Below are positions 53,032 to 63,113 of a stretch of DNA of 64,000 bases, one piece after another (the stretch's first letter is position 1; every line of letters begins with the position of its first letter). Both the position numbers and the translations under genes were made by a program. Location of the stretch: the NCBI GenBank assembly GCA_965220425.1, contig OZ244830.1:3472001-3536000 (forward strand). The letters run 5' to 3'. The DNA is from Azophilus sp965220425. GTDB taxonomy: Bacteria; Pseudomonadota; Gammaproteobacteria; Pseudomonadales; Azotimanducaceae. Below the pieces are notes generated by a model, which was not told the DNA's origin, made no database searches, and worked only from the letters and a program-made list of their open reading frames with translations.

Positions 53032-55077
53032 TTACTGCCCGCTGTGCTTGTCGAACCACCCGAGCAGCGTCGTCATCTTCGCCATGGCATGGCTCGGCCG
53101 CGCAACAATGCCGTGCGGCTCTTCCGGAACCCGTACCAGGACCGTCTCGACGCCCTGCAGCTTGAGCGCCTTGTAGTACTGCTCCGACTCCGACATCGGT
53201 GTACGCCAGTCTTCCTCCCCGGTCATGATGAGGGTCGGCGTGGTCACGTTTTCGGACACCTTGAGCAGCGAGCGCGCCTCGAAGTTGTCCCGGTGGCGCC
53301 AGGGAAGCCCGGGCACCCAGTAGTTCAGGAACTTTTCCGACAGGTCGGCGGTGAAGATGAAGCTCTCCCAGTTGATTACCGGGTAGAACGCCACCGCTGC
53401 GCGGAAGCGGTCGGTATTGCCGATCATCCAGGCGGTGAGCACACCCCCGCCGCTGCCGCCGGTGGCGTATAACCGGTTTTCGTCGATGAAGCCCATTGCG
53501 ATCACGTGGTCCACCGCCGAATCGAGATCGTGGAAATCGTCGCCCGGGTAGGCGTGGTGGATGAGGTTCCCGAATTCCTCGCCGTAGCTGATGCTGCCCC
53601 GGGGATTGGTGTAGAGCACCACGTAGCCGGCGGCCGCCATGAGTTGCTTTTCCGTGTCGAAAACATCGCCGTAGTCCGCGAAGGGCCCGCCGTGCATTTC
53701 CAGGATCAGCGGGTATTTCCGGGAAGCGTCGAACCCGGGGGGCTTGATGATCCAGCCATGCACTCCGCGGCCGTCCTTCGATGATTTCCACCGCAGCTCT
53801 TCCACCTGGCCGAGTTCCCGCACGGCGAACAGGTCGTCGTTCAGTCCGGTCAGCAGTCGCCCGGTCCGGCCGGCGTCGGCGACAGCCACATCCCCTGGCA
53901 TGGCCGGGTCCGGCACCGTGTAGGCGAGCCTGCCGCGGTCGCTGATCGAGAAGAGGGTGTTGTGGCTGATATAGCCCATCTCGCCGGCGCCGATGTCTTC
54001 GGCGGCGATGCGGCGGCTGCCGTCCAGGGAGAAAAGCACGAGCCGCGCATTGCCCTCGTCGTGTACGGCCGCATAGATGCCGCGGCTGTCGGGCGCCCAT
54101 TGCGGGCCGCCCTCGCCCCGGCGCGCAGCGGACTGCACGTGCCGGTCGTAGGTTTCGGTCAGGTTCCTGACGTTGGAACCGTCCCGGTCCGCCACGTACA
54201 GGTCGTTCTGCTGATGGCCCTGGCGCCGGTCGTCGTAGCCCACATAGGCGATGTGCCTGCCGTCCGGCGAGACACAGACCGCCGCATCCGGCCCGTCGCG
54301 CCCGATGAGGCGCCGCGCCGAGCCGTCGGCCAGCGACACTTCGTAGATGTCCGCGTCCCCGGCGGCGAACATCTCGGCGCCTTCGGTGAGGTCCGCCGAC
54401 AGGATGAACGATTCGCCTTCGGGCGCCCAGACGAAATTGCCGACGCCGAACTGGCGTTCTCCCGAGGTCACCTGGCGCGGCGTGCCGCCATCGGCTGCGA
54501 CCACGAAGATGTGCATGTAGCCGGGCGGCACTTCCCCGACATGGTCGAACCGGAAGGCCAGCTTGTCGGTGTATTTCGGCGGCGGCGCCCAGTCGGCGCC
54601 GGCCGGCGCCGGCGGCATCTCGCCGATCACCAGCGGCGCTTCGGGGACCAGCATCGAGAACGCGATACGGCTGCCGTCGGGCGACCAGGCGATGTTGCCC
54701 GGCGGCAGCGAATCGCTGGTAATGGCCGCCGTGTCCCCCGTATCCATCCAGCGCACATGGATCTGCGTGCTGCCGCTCTCGTCGGAAAGATAGGCGAGCC
54801 GCTTTCCGCCCGGCGACCAGCGCGGGCTGTTCGCCTTGTGCTTGCCAGCGCTCAGCGGCCGGTGGTTGGCCCCGTCCGCGTCCACGATCCAGATGTTCTC
54901 GTAACGGCGGTCGGTCATCACGTCGTTGAAATGACGCACGTAGGCGACGCGCTCGCCATCCGGCGAGATCTGCGCATCGGATGCGTATTCCAGCTCGAAA
55001 ACGTCCATGAACTCCAGCGGCTGCGCCGCCTGCGCCCCACCCGCGACGAGCAGCAGCGTTACCCACATGCGAAACAT
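53032..55077 (-). CDS. S9C prolyl oligopeptidase family peptidase, exported
   Basis: A 681-residue peptidase with a signal peptide (WVTLLLVAGGAQAAQP). The propeller carries ISPDGERVAYVRHF, WSPGGKRLAYLSDE and WSPDGSRIAFSM blades; the hydrolase domain starts near residue 450 with LILEMHGGPFADYGD. Ser542 is in ATGGSGGGVLTAW, Asp in GEEDWRTPM and His in EEPHGIV. AGGAGG precedes the ATG. It would trim imported peptides in the periplasm. Neighbours are a TonB receptor 109 bases downstream and the DUF885 protein 85 bases upstream, consistent with one operon. Confidence 0.94.
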   Translation of the reverse strand: MFRMWVTLLLVAGGAQAAQPLEFMDVFELEYASDAQISPDGERVAYVRHFNDVMTDRRYENIWIVDADGANHRPLSAGKHKANSPRWSPGGKRLAYLSDESGSTQIHVRWMDTGDTAAITSDSLPPGNIAWSPDGSRIAFSMLVPEAPLVIGEMPPAPAGADWAPPPKYTDKLAFRFDHVGEVPPGYMHIFVVAADGGTPRQVTSGERQFGVGNFVWAPEGESFILSADLTEGAEMFAAGDADIYEVSLADGSARRLIGRDGPDAAVCVSPDGRHIAYVGYDDRRQGHQQNDLYVADRDGSNVRNLTETYDRHVQSAARRGEGGPQWAPDSRGIYAAVHDEGNARLVLFSLDGSRRIAAEDIGAGEMGYISHNTLFSISDRGRLAYTVPDPAMPGDVAVADAGRTGRLLTGLNDDLFAVRELGQVEELRWKSSKDGRGVHGWIIKPPGFDASRKYPLILEMHGGPFADYGDVFDTEKQLMAAAGYVVLYTNPRGSISYGEEFGNLIHHAYPGDDFHDLDSAVDHVIAMGFIDENRLYATGGSGGGVLTAWMIGNTDRFRAAVAFYPVINWESFIFTADLSEKFLNYWVPGLPWRHRDNFEARSLLKVSENVTTPTLIMTGEEDWRTPMSESEQYYKALKLQGVETVLVRVPEEPHGIVARPSHAMAKMTTLLGWFDKHSGQ

Positions 55078-55162
55078 TACTGTCCTCCTGTCAACTGTCC
55101 GGCCCTACGCCATGAGAGTACCAGACGCGGAAAACTCGTTCGACACGAACCTGGTGCGTCGT

Positions 55163-56995
55163 TCAGTGCCGGCTCATGACCCGGTCCACATGCTCCTCAA
55201 GCACCGGCAGGGGCATGGCGCCGCTGCCCAGCACGGCGGTATGGAAGGTGCGGATGTCGAAGGCATCGCCCAGTTTCGCCTCCTGGGCGGCGCGGATCTC
55301 GCGGATCTTCTCGAGCCCCAGCTTGTAGGCCAGCGCCTGGGCAGGCATGTCGGTGGAGTAGCGCAGGGTTTCCGTGGCGGTCTCCTCCTCGCTCGAGAAG
55401 GTATTCGCCAGCATGTACGCCATCGCCCTTTCCCGCGGCCAGCCGAAGTGGTTCATGCCCGTATCCACCACAAGCCGATTGGCCACGAAAGCATCGAAGA
55501 GCAGCCAGCCGTAGCGCTCGTAGGGGTCGTTCAGAATGCCCATCTCCAGGGCGAGGCTCGCGGCATAGTTGGCCCAACCCTCGGTAAAGGCGGCATAGAA
55601 CAGCGACGAGAGCTTGCGCAGTTCCGTGCTCGCATCGCTCTCCCGCTGCAGGGCGATGTGGAAATGGTGGCCGGGAACCAGTTCGTGGAAGATGAGCGGG
55701 CCGGTCCAGACCATGGGGCGGCTTTCCAGTTTGGAGCCGTTGTAGCGGTAGTTGCCGCGCGGGCTTGCCGGGCTTGGCGGCTGGTAGTAGCCGAAGGTCA
55801 TGCCCGGTTCCGCCGCCGGGTCGAGGCGCTTGACGCCGTAGGGCGCCTCGGGCAGCACGGAGAAGTAATCCGGGATGTACGGCTCCATTTCGCGGATGTA
55901 GGCCATGTAGCGCTCCTCCACCTCTTCGGGGGTCTTTGCGAAGAAGCGTGGGTCCTTGCGCATGCGGTCGTGAAACTCCTCCGCCGTACCCTCGAATTCC
56001 AACTCGTCCCGAATCGCCTGCATCTGTTGCTGTATGTCCTCCATGTAGGCGAGGCCGCGCTCGTGGATGCCCTCGGGATCGAGGTCCATGGTGGTCTCCT
56101 GGCGGATGGCGAACCGGTAGGCTACCGCGCCGCCCGGGTACTGGCTCAAGCCCACCGCTTCCGGTGCGCGCTCCACATAGTCGTCGCCCAGGTACTCGAG
56201 CAGCGCATCCACCGCCGGGATCACCTGCCCGGAGACAACCGAATCGATGCCCGCGTTCAGGCCCGCCCGCTGCTCCCCGGTGAGTGCGGAGAGCCGCTCC
56301 GGAGCCACCGCCGCCAGGTTCCCGATGCCCGCGCGCAACGCCCCGAACACCTTCCTGGCTCCGGGAATAGCGGGCTTCGGCAGCAGGATGCCCCGTTCTT
56401 CCTGGCGCTCGATCCGGGTCTGGTCATCGGTCACGTAACGGGTGAGATCGCGCAGCAGGCCCAGGTAGGCTTCGCCGTCCGCTTCCGTTTCGAAGCGGTA
56501 GGTCCCCAGCGCCGACGGCAACACCGAACTGAAGACAGTCCCAGCCGCATAGGGCGTGACGTTGAACTTGTGCCAGAAATGGGCCGGATATTCGGTGGCG
56601 GGTTGCAGCACGCTTCCCAGGATCGCGTAGGTAATCCGGTCGTCGTGGCTGAGCTGCGATGCATCGATGGCATGCAGTTCCTCGAGCGCGGCCCCGGCGC
56701 TCGCCGCCTCCGCCTCGACATAGGCGAAGCTGTTGTCCCCAAGCGACTCGATGCGCCGCCCTTCCAGCAGTTGCAGATAGGGCGAGGCATCGACCATTTT
56801 CGCCATGGTGCGGTCGGCGATGGCCAGCAGGGCAGCCGAACCGCGCTCCACGGCCTCCAAATCGGGAGTGCTCCTTTCCTCCGCCGCCTGCGACCCGGCA
56901 TCCGGCGCGTCGCCCGTCTCCGCGCAACCCGTCAGTACGAGAGTCCCCAGTATCGCCAGCGCAACCCGCGCACGGCTTCGCAGTAGTTCAGTCAT
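55163..56995 (-). CDS. DUF885 zincin-like lipoprotein
   Basis: A 610-residue lipoprotein (lipobox LVLTGC) of the DUF885 family. The putative zinc site is HELVPGHHFHIALQR, followed by FTEGWANYAASLALEMG with the third acidic ligand region. Family members behave as dipeptidyl carboxypeptidase-like metalloenzymes, though few are studied. It is periplasmic by signal and sits between a TonB receptor and an S9C peptidase in the same direction, supporting a role in peptide breakdown. Confidence 0.9.
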   Translation of the reverse strand: MTELLRSRARVALAILGTLVLTGCAETGDAPDAGSQAAEERSTPDLEAVERGSAALLAIADRTMAKMVDASPYLQLLEGRRIESLGDNSFAYVEAEAASAGAALEELHAIDASQLSHDDRITYAILGSVLQPATEYPAHFWHKFNVTPYAAGTVFSSVLPSALGTYRFETEADGEAYLGLLRDLTRYVTDDQTRIERQEERGILLPKPAIPGARKVFGALRAGIGNLAAVAPERLSALTGEQRAGLNAGIDSVVSGQVIPAVDALLEYLGDDYVERAPEAVGLSQYPGGAVAYRFAIRQETTMDLDPEGIHERGLAYMEDIQQQMQAIRDELEFEGTAEEFHDRMRKDPRFFAKTPEEVEERYMAYIREMEPYIPDYFSVLPEAPYGVKRLDPAAEPGMTFGYYQPPSPASPRGNYRYNGSKLESRPMVWTGPLIFHELVPGHHFHIALQRESDASTELRKLSSLFYAAFTEGWANYAASLALEMGILNDPYERYGWLLFDAFVANRLVVDTGMNHFGWPRERAMAYMLANTFSSEEETATETLRYSTDMPAQALAYKLGLEKIREIRAAQEAKLGDAFDIRTFHTAVLGSGAMPLPVLEEHVDRVMSRH

Positions 56996-57139
56996 CGTTT
57001 TTCCAGCCGGTATCCGTGAGAAGTAATCGTCCGCTCAGTGCCGGTTTCGGGGCTGCAACCAGGCAACCCGGAAACCGGCGGCGGCGGCGGAACGGCTGGA
57101 CGCAGTGGCGGTTGGTGCACCCCAACCGGCAGACCGCAA

Positions 57140-59251
57140 TCAGAAGCCCAACCGCAGGTTCAATCCTACCGTGCGCGGCCGCAGGCGGGTGGCCAGGTCC
57201 TCGAAACCGGGCTGGATTCCGCCGCCGGTGACCTTGCCGTCCTCGTCGAACAGGTTGTTCACGAAGGCGTATACGCCCCAATGATCCCCCTCCACTCCCG
57301 TGCGTACCGAACCCTGGGTGATCTTGTCGCCCTCGGTGGTGACCGAGCCGAAATTCAGGCTCCGCTCCGTGGTGTGGTCGACGCGCAGATAGACGGTGCC
57401 CTGCAGGCCGCTTGAGCCGAGCGCCCTGCGGTACGATGCCGAAGCGGACACCGTCAGCTCGGGGAACAACTGCACCCGCTGCCCGTCGGCGACCACGACG
57501 CCGCCGACATCGGTCACGGTCTCGCCGTACTTGGAGTCGCTGTAACCCCCGTTCAATGTCATCTCGAGGCCCTCGACAGGCGCGACGGTGATGCCGAAAT
57601 CGATGCCCTTGGCCTTGACCTTGCCGGCGTTGGTGATGGCGCCGAGCGCTGCGGGAATCACGCTGATCACCGTCTGCAGGTTGTCCCAATCGATGAGGTA
57701 ACCCGCCGTCTCGATGACCACGCGCCCGTCCGCCAGCCGGGCCTTGGCGCCGATCTCGTAACTCCAGGCCTTCTCCGGTTCCGCGCCGTTGCCGATGTCG
57801 ATGCCCACCAGGTCGGCGATGAACAGCGAAATGCCCGGCTGCAGGAAGCCGCTGCGGAACCCCTTGGCGACGTTGGCGTAGATCAGCCAGTCCTCGTTCG
57901 GCCGCCAGCCAAGGTTGAATTTCGGGTTGGTGGTGGAATATTTCTCCTCGAACTCGACGGTCTCGATGATGGGCATGAAAGTCGCCAGGTCGAAGCCGGC
58001 GATGACGGTGTCGCTGCGGTCGCGGGTATCGTCGAAATAGCGCAGGCCCACCGTCGCATCCAAAGTATCGGTGATCGAGTAGGTGACTTCGCTGAACACC
58101 GCCCAGGATTCGCCGGACGTATCCTGCGTGGAAGGCGGAAACGGCGGTACTTCAAAGGCGAAGCCGGTGGTGAGATCCCGATAATATACGCCCGCTGTCA
58201 CATGCCAGGGGCCCAGGTCGTTGGTGCTCAGGCGCAGTTCCTGGGCGATGGTGTCTGCCGTGCGGATGACGTCGAACGCCCCTACCCCCACCTGTTCGAA
58301 GTCGAACCACGAGGTCGAACTGACGATGTCGAACCACTGCGTGCCGATCGTGAGAATTGCGCTTGCCAGTTCGTATTTCTGGTCGGTTGCGTTCAGTGCG
58401 CCTGGCGCAATGGCATTGCGGTAGTTGCCTGCGTCGTCGCCGGCGTTCGAGGTGCCGATGGCATTGTCGTAGCTGGCGACTCCCAGCACGAGATTGACGT
58501 TCTCGGTCGGTGCGAAGCGGAACTTGGCGCGCAGCGTCTCGACCTCCCGGTCGTTTACCTTTTCCTGCCCGGACAGGGGCTCGTTCAGCCAGCCGTCGTA
58601 CGTTTCCGTGGTCGCCACGAGACGCATGGCCAGGCGGTCGTCGAGGAGCGGCACGTTCACGGCGGCCTTGACCCCATAGTTGTCGCCGCCGCCCCGGCTG
58701 CCGGAACCGAACACGTCCACCTTGCCCTGCAACTCGTTGAAGACCGGATCGTTGGTGATGATGCGCACCGTGCCGCCCAGCGAACTGGCGCCGTACAGCG
58801 TCCCCTGTGGACCGCGCAGCACCTCGATGCGGTCCAGATCGAATGTGCGCACATCGGGAACGTGGGACAGGCCGAGAAAGCCGAACGGCACCTCGTCCAG
58901 GTAGTAGCCCACCGCCCCGTCGCCGTAGAACGAGGACATGCCGCGGATGTAGATCTGGGTATCGCCGGTACCGGTGTCGACAATGGTCGTTCCCGGCGCG
59001 CCGAGCAGGAAATCGGCAAGCTGATGCGCGCCGATGTCCTCGAGAAAGTCCCCGTCGAACGCGCTCACCGCGATCGGCGCCTGCAGCAGCGACTGTTCGC
59101 GGCGCAGTGCCGTGACGATGACCTCCTCGAGGCTGGTGACGGGCTGGCCGTCGGTGGCCGCCGCGCCCTCCCCGGCTAGTGCGACGTGCATGGAGACGGT
59201 GAACGGCAATGCCGTCAGCACCGCGAATAGAGCGGTCTTTCGCAACAACAT
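57140..59251 (-). CDS. TonB-dependent outer-membrane receptor
   Basis: A 703-residue receptor. The start at 59251 gives a good signal peptide (LLRKTALFAVLTALPFTVSM) and has GGAGGA just upstream; the open frame extends 40 codons further without similarity. LEEVIVTALRREQS is the TonB-box region, LRGPQGTLYGASSLGGTVRI the plug, and the barrel ends TVGLNLRLGF with terminal Phe. First gene of the minus-strand island that continues with DUF885, S9C, a second receptor, ECF sigma and the M19-like protein. Confidence 0.94.
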   Translation of the reverse strand: MLLRKTALFAVLTALPFTVSMHVALAGEGAAATDGQPVTSLEEVIVTALRREQSLLQAPIAVSAFDGDFLEDIGAHQLADFLLGAPGTTIVDTGTGDTQIYIRGMSSFYGDGAVGYYLDEVPFGFLGLSHVPDVRTFDLDRIEVLRGPQGTLYGASSLGGTVRIITNDPVFNELQGKVDVFGSGSRGGGDNYGVKAAVNVPLLDDRLAMRLVATTETYDGWLNEPLSGQEKVNDREVETLRAKFRFAPTENVNLVLGVASYDNAIGTSNAGDDAGNYRNAIAPGALNATDQKYELASAILTIGTQWFDIVSSTSWFDFEQVGVGAFDVIRTADTIAQELRLSTNDLGPWHVTAGVYYRDLTTGFAFEVPPFPPSTQDTSGESWAVFSEVTYSITDTLDATVGLRYFDDTRDRSDTVIAGFDLATFMPIIETVEFEEKYSTTNPKFNLGWRPNEDWLIYANVAKGFRSGFLQPGISLFIADLVGIDIGNGAEPEKAWSYEIGAKARLADGRVVIETAGYLIDWDNLQTVISVIPAALGAITNAGKVKAKGIDFGITVAPVEGLEMTLNGGYSDSKYGETVTDVGGVVVADGQRVQLFPELTVSASASYRRALGSSGLQGTVYLRVDHTTERSLNFGSVTTEGDKITQGSVRTGVEGDHWGVYAFVNNLFDEDGKVTGGGIQPGFEDLATRLRPRTVGLNLRLGF

Positions 59252-59447
59252 GTTTCTTTCCTCCTTCGAACCTGCATCACCTCCCGGCGTGCTTACCATC
59301 CAGACGCACTCCCGGCCGACAAACCCCAATCGGCCGACCGCCACCGGAAGTTTAGACGCATTCCCGGCCAAACGCCCTCGATCGTACAGGACCCGGAGGG
59401 CCTTATGCCGCTATCATCGAGACGTTTCGATCGGATGGGAGACGACG

Positions 59448-59726
59448 ATGCGGGCGATGTGGAACCGCGCCGTTCTGGCCGACAGCGACGACACCGTAGT
59501 CGTCGAAGGCAATCACTATTTTCCGGCCGACGCGCTGAAGCCGGAGCACTTCCGGGACAGCGACACGACATCTTTCTGTCCCTGGAAAGGGACGGCAAAC
59601 TACTATCACGTTGTCGTGGACGGCCAGGTCAACTCGGATGCGGCCTGGGTTTACCGGACGCCGAAAGAAGCCGCAAAGCGCATCGCCGGGCGAATCGCGT
59701 TCTGGAACGGCGTGGAGGTACGCTGA
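59448..59726 (+). CDS. DUF427 domain protein
   Basis: A 92-residue protein: AVLADSDDTVVVEGNHYFPA, CPWKGTANYYHVVVDG and AAWVYRTPKEAAKRIAGRIA match the single-domain DUF427 family, which carries the C-P-W-K-G motif. Function is unknown. The 92-residue start at 59448 matches family length. The serine hydrolase follows after 65 bases. Confidence 0.9.
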   Translation: MRAMWNRAVLADSDDTVVVEGNHYFPADALKPEHFRDSDTTSFCPWKGTANYYHVVVDGQVNSDAAWVYRTPKEAAKRIAGRIAFWNGVEVR

Positions 59727-59791
59727 AAAGTCAACCCGGCACCGAGCGACCGGTCCGGGCAGCGGGTTTTTCAAATGGGAGGATCGATCGA

Positions 59792-61366
59792 ATGCGATTC
59801 AAAAGGCACTGCCTGATTGCCGCCGCCGTCTTCGCGACGGCCGGCGTCCATGCTGCCGACGAACGTTTCGCCGGCCTGGGAGCATACATCGAGGGGGCCA
59901 TGGCCGACTGGCAGGTTCCGGGCCTCGCGGTGGTGGCGATGCACGAGGGCGACATCGTCTACAGCGGCGCCTTCGGAGTCCGGGAGGCCGGCAGGCCCGA
60001 ACCGGTGGATCTGGAAACCGTCTTCGCATTGAGTTCCACGGGGAAGGCTTACACCGCCACCCTGATCGCCGCCCTGGCGGACGAAGGCAAGCTCGCCTGG
60101 GACGACCCGGTTGCGGATTATCTCGACTACTTCCGGCTGCCCGATCCGACGATCAACGAACTGGCTACCCTGCGCGACCACATGAGCCACCGCGTGGCCG
60201 GCGACCTCGGTGTCGGCCGCCTGGAACTCTGGGCGTTCACCGGCCTGTCCCGGGTGGAGGTGCTCCGCCGCCTGCGTCATCTCGCCGTAGGCCAGCCGCG
60301 CTTTCGCGGGGAGCACCAGTATGCCAATCCCAACATCTCCGCCGCCGGCCAGGCCGCCGGTGTTGCCGCGGGCTCGACCTGGGACGAACTGATGCGCGAA
60401 CGCATCCTGGATACGGCCGGCATGGAGCGCGCATCCACCACGGTGTACGACCTGTGGCGTCCCGAGCTGGTCGCACCCTGCTACATGTGCGACCTCGAGC
60501 GCACGCCGAGCCATACGGAAGCAAAGATCGCCAATATCGCGATGCCCCACGTGGCCACGGCCAACGGCCCGAAGCCCATCCCCTGGCGCACGGTCGACAG
60601 CATCGCGCCGGCCGGGTCGATCAACTCCAGCGTGCTGGACATCGCGAAGTTCGTGCACTTGCACCTGAACCGGGGCACCGTCAGGGACGTACGCATCGTC
60701 TCGGAAGCGGGAATCGCGGAGATGCACAGCCCACAGATCGTCGCACCGGTAGCGCCATACCCGGCCGTCACGGGTTTCAGCCGCCACTGGACTTACGGTC
60801 TCGGCTGGTGGGTGACCGAATACCGGGGCAACAAGCTGGTCATGCACACCGGCGGCATCACCGGCTGGCGGTCGGCGATGGTCATGCTGCCGGAACACGA
60901 CCTCGGCGTTGCCCTGGTCTCAAACAGCCACGGCGCGGCGCTGCCGAACTCCGTGGCGCCCGCGCTGGCATTCGTGGTTTTCGACCGGGCGCTCGGCCTG
61001 CCGGCCACCGACCACGCCGGCGAATGGCTCGAAGCCACCCGGCAGGCCCTGGCGGCGGAAGCCGCTGCCGAACAGGCGCTACAGGCAGAGCGCGACCCCG
61101 CCGCGCAACCGGTCATCGATCCCCGCAGCCTCGCGGGAGCCTGGCGGCACCCCGCATTCGGCGTTCTCACGATCGACCCCGCCGGGCAACGGGTGCGCCT
61201 CGCCGGCATCATGGACGGACGCCTGGAGCACTGGCACCACGACCTCTACCGCGTCACCTGGGACGGCCCCTGGCAGTACACCCACTTCCTGTCCGTGCTC
61301 GCGGCCCCGGAAGGCGGCCCACCCCGCATCGACCTGCGCGGATTCGGGGTTTTCTCGCGCGACTGA
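59792..61366 (+). CDS. Serine hydrolase, beta-lactamase/S12 family, exported
   Basis: A 524-residue exported enzyme with a signal peptide (MRFKRHCLIAAAVFATAGVH, then AADE). SxxK is STGK in FALSSTGKAYTATL, YxN is YAN in GEHQYANPNIS, and the third motif is HTGG in VMHTGGITGW. A small beta-rich C-terminal domain follows after residue 430. GGGAGGA precedes the ATG. S12 members include D-aminopeptidases and esterases; the neighbouring MFS carrier may bring in its product. Confidence 0.9.
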   Translation: MRFKRHCLIAAAVFATAGVHAADERFAGLGAYIEGAMADWQVPGLAVVAMHEGDIVYSGAFGVREAGRPEPVDLETVFALSSTGKAYTATLIAALADEGKLAWDDPVADYLDYFRLPDPTINELATLRDHMSHRVAGDLGVGRLELWAFTGLSRVEVLRRLRHLAVGQPRFRGEHQYANPNISAAGQAAGVAAGSTWDELMRERILDTAGMERASTTVYDLWRPELVAPCYMCDLERTPSHTEAKIANIAMPHVATANGPKPIPWRTVDSIAPAGSINSSVLDIAKFVHLHLNRGTVRDVRIVSEAGIAEMHSPQIVAPVAPYPAVTGFSRHWTYGLGWWVTEYRGNKLVMHTGGITGWRSAMVMLPEHDLGVALVSNSHGAALPNSVAPALAFVVFDRALGLPATDHAGEWLEATRQALAAEAAAEQALQAERDPAAQPVIDPRSLAGAWRHPAFGVLTIDPAGQRVRLAGIMDGRLEHWHHDLYRVTWDGPWQYTHFLSVLAAPEGGPPRIDLRGFGVFSRD

Positions 61367-61451
61367 ACCGGAAACCGTTGCATGCGAGTCCGGAACCCGG
61401 CGCGGCCACTACCTGCTGCGGACTGACCGGCGCTATTGCGTCCAGGGTTCC

Positions 61452-62744
61452 ATGGCCGAAGCGACGAACCAGCCTTCCGCCGTCCAGCCGAAGATGGCGG
61501 TATCCGGCGGATACCGGAACTACGTGCTCTTCATGCTGGCCGTGGTGGCCTTCTTCAACTACCTCGACCGCATGGTGCTGTCGATGCTGGTGGAGCCCAT
61601 CAAGGCGGACCTCGGCTTCAGCGACGGGCAACTCGGCCTGCTCACGGGCTTCGCCTTCGCGCTCTTCTACGCCACCTTCGGCATTCCCATCGCCCGGCTG
61701 GCCGACACCCGGTCGCGGGTGAACATACTGTCGGTGTGCATGGCGCTGTGGAGCGCCATGACGGCCGTCTGCGGGCTGGCGCAGAACTTTCTGCACATGC
61801 TGCTCGCACGCGTGGGCGTCGGCGTCGGCGAAGCCGGCTGCGTGCCGTCGAGCCACAGCCTGCTGACCGATTACGTGCCCGCGGAGAAACGCGCGCTGGC
61901 GCTGGGGATCTTTCAGACCGGCGGGGCCCTGGGCATCATGATCGGGCTGATCGCTGCCGGCTGGCTGGCCGACCGTTACGGATGGCGCGCCGCCTTCTTC
62001 ATCGTCGGCATTCCCGGCATCGTGCTGGCGCTCGTCGCCAAGCTCACGGTCCGGGATCCGCCCCGGGGCAACTTCTCCCCTGCGCCGGAACCCGGGGCGC
62101 AGTCGTTCAAAGCGGCGGTTTCCAGCCTTTTGCGCCGCAGAACCTATGTCCACATCGTAATCGCGTATTCGCTGGGACTGTTCGGCGTGTACGGCATCGC
62201 GCAGTGGATTCCCGCCTTTTTCATGCGGGTGCACGAGATGACGCTCACCGAGGTGGGCTGGGGCGTCGGAATCGCGAGCGGACTTGGCGGAGCGGTCGGC
62301 ACTTTTATCGGCTCCGTGCTCGCACCCCGCTACATCGCACGGGAACGCCGCTGGGAGGTCTGGTGGCCGGCCTGGGCCTACCTGGTCTGCTTGCCGGTCT
62401 ATGCCGTCGCCTTCGTCACCGACAACGTCACATTGGGGTTTGCGCTGGTCTTCATCGGCGCGCTGGTCGCCGGTACGGGCATCGCCCCGGGAATGGCCAG
62501 CGTACAGTCGGTGGCGGAACCGCACCAGCGCGCCACGGCGGTGGCCATCGTGATGTTCTGTTCCGCCATTCTCGGCCAGGGTCTCGGGCCCACGGCCATC
62601 GGCTTCACCTCGGATTCCCTCACGCCCACCCTCGGCAGCGACGGGCTGCGCTGGGCGCTGGTGATGTCGCTGGCGCTGTTCGCCTGGTCCTGGGTGCACT
62701 TCATGATCGCGGCGCGAACGGTCGAGCGGGACCGAATCTCCTGA
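61452..62744 (+). CDS. MFS transporter
   Basis: A 430-residue carrier with twelve predicted membrane segments. NYLDRMVLSMLVEPIKADLG and the loop ARLADTRSRVNILSV, followed by GVGVGEAGCVPSSHSLLTDY, mark the hexuronate/anion-type and spinster-like branch of the MFS. It ends at 62744 and starts at 61452, 85 bases after the serine hydrolase, with which it may be co-transcribed. Transport of an organic acid or amide product is likely, but the substrate is unknown. Confidence 0.9.
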   Translation: MAEATNQPSAVQPKMAVSGGYRNYVLFMLAVVAFFNYLDRMVLSMLVEPIKADLGFSDGQLGLLTGFAFALFYATFGIPIARLADTRSRVNILSVCMALWSAMTAVCGLAQNFLHMLLARVGVGVGEAGCVPSSHSLLTDYVPAEKRALALGIFQTGGALGIMIGLIAAGWLADRYGWRAAFFIVGIPGIVLALVAKLTVRDPPRGNFSPAPEPGAQSFKAAVSSLLRRRTYVHIVIAYSLGLFGVYGIAQWIPAFFMRVHEMTLTEVGWGVGIASGLGGAVGTFIGSVLAPRYIARERRWEVWWPAWAYLVCLPVYAVAFVTDNVTLGFALVFIGALVAGTGIAPGMASVQSVAEPHQRATAVAIVMFCSAILGQGLGPTAIGFTSDSLTPTLGSDGLRWALVMSLALFAWSWVHFMIAARTVERDRIS

Positions 62745-63113
62745 CCACTGCCGTCAACCGCTGCCAGACGCCTCGCAATGCGATCGCAATTGCCAGAGCC
62801 GGATAGCCTGAACCTTCCTCTGCACCGCAATGACCGCGCGCTTCCCGTTCGTCGTCCAGGCCGAAATCCCATTGCCCTGACTGCGAAGCTGTTTCCATCG
62901 GTTCTGTCCCTTTTTCGGCGGCCCCTGTACGGGCTCCTCGTTGACTTCCCTTCGGTGAATGCCGCCAAAGCCGGCACGGCAGGAACGGCGCCGATGAGCA
63001 TGCCCACGGTTACGAGGGCTCCAGTGGTCATTGCCCCGCGCAAGCGCGCCCCCAATCTCGTTGCCCCCTGACCCGGCGTCGCAGCGACCGGCGCCATGAG
63101 GCGGTCAGCGCTT
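62745..63113. other. Intergenic region with a possible decayed N-terminus
   Basis: Between convergent genes. A minus-strand frame around 62960-63040 reads MTTGALVTVGMLIGAVPAVP and ALAAFTEG, which looks like a signal peptide, but it is followed by arginine-rich sequence without similarity. I take it as an eroded gene end or chance. Confidence 0.3.

Noticed and set aside
52979..55066. 695-residue minus frame overlapping the S9C peptidase in another phase
   Set aside because: Arginine- and glycine-rich shadow; the S9C frame is the one with propeller and triad motifs.
55007..56986. 659-residue plus-strand frame opposite the DUF885 gene
   Set aside because: Composition is that of a shadow frame; the minus strand has a lipobox and zinc-site motif.
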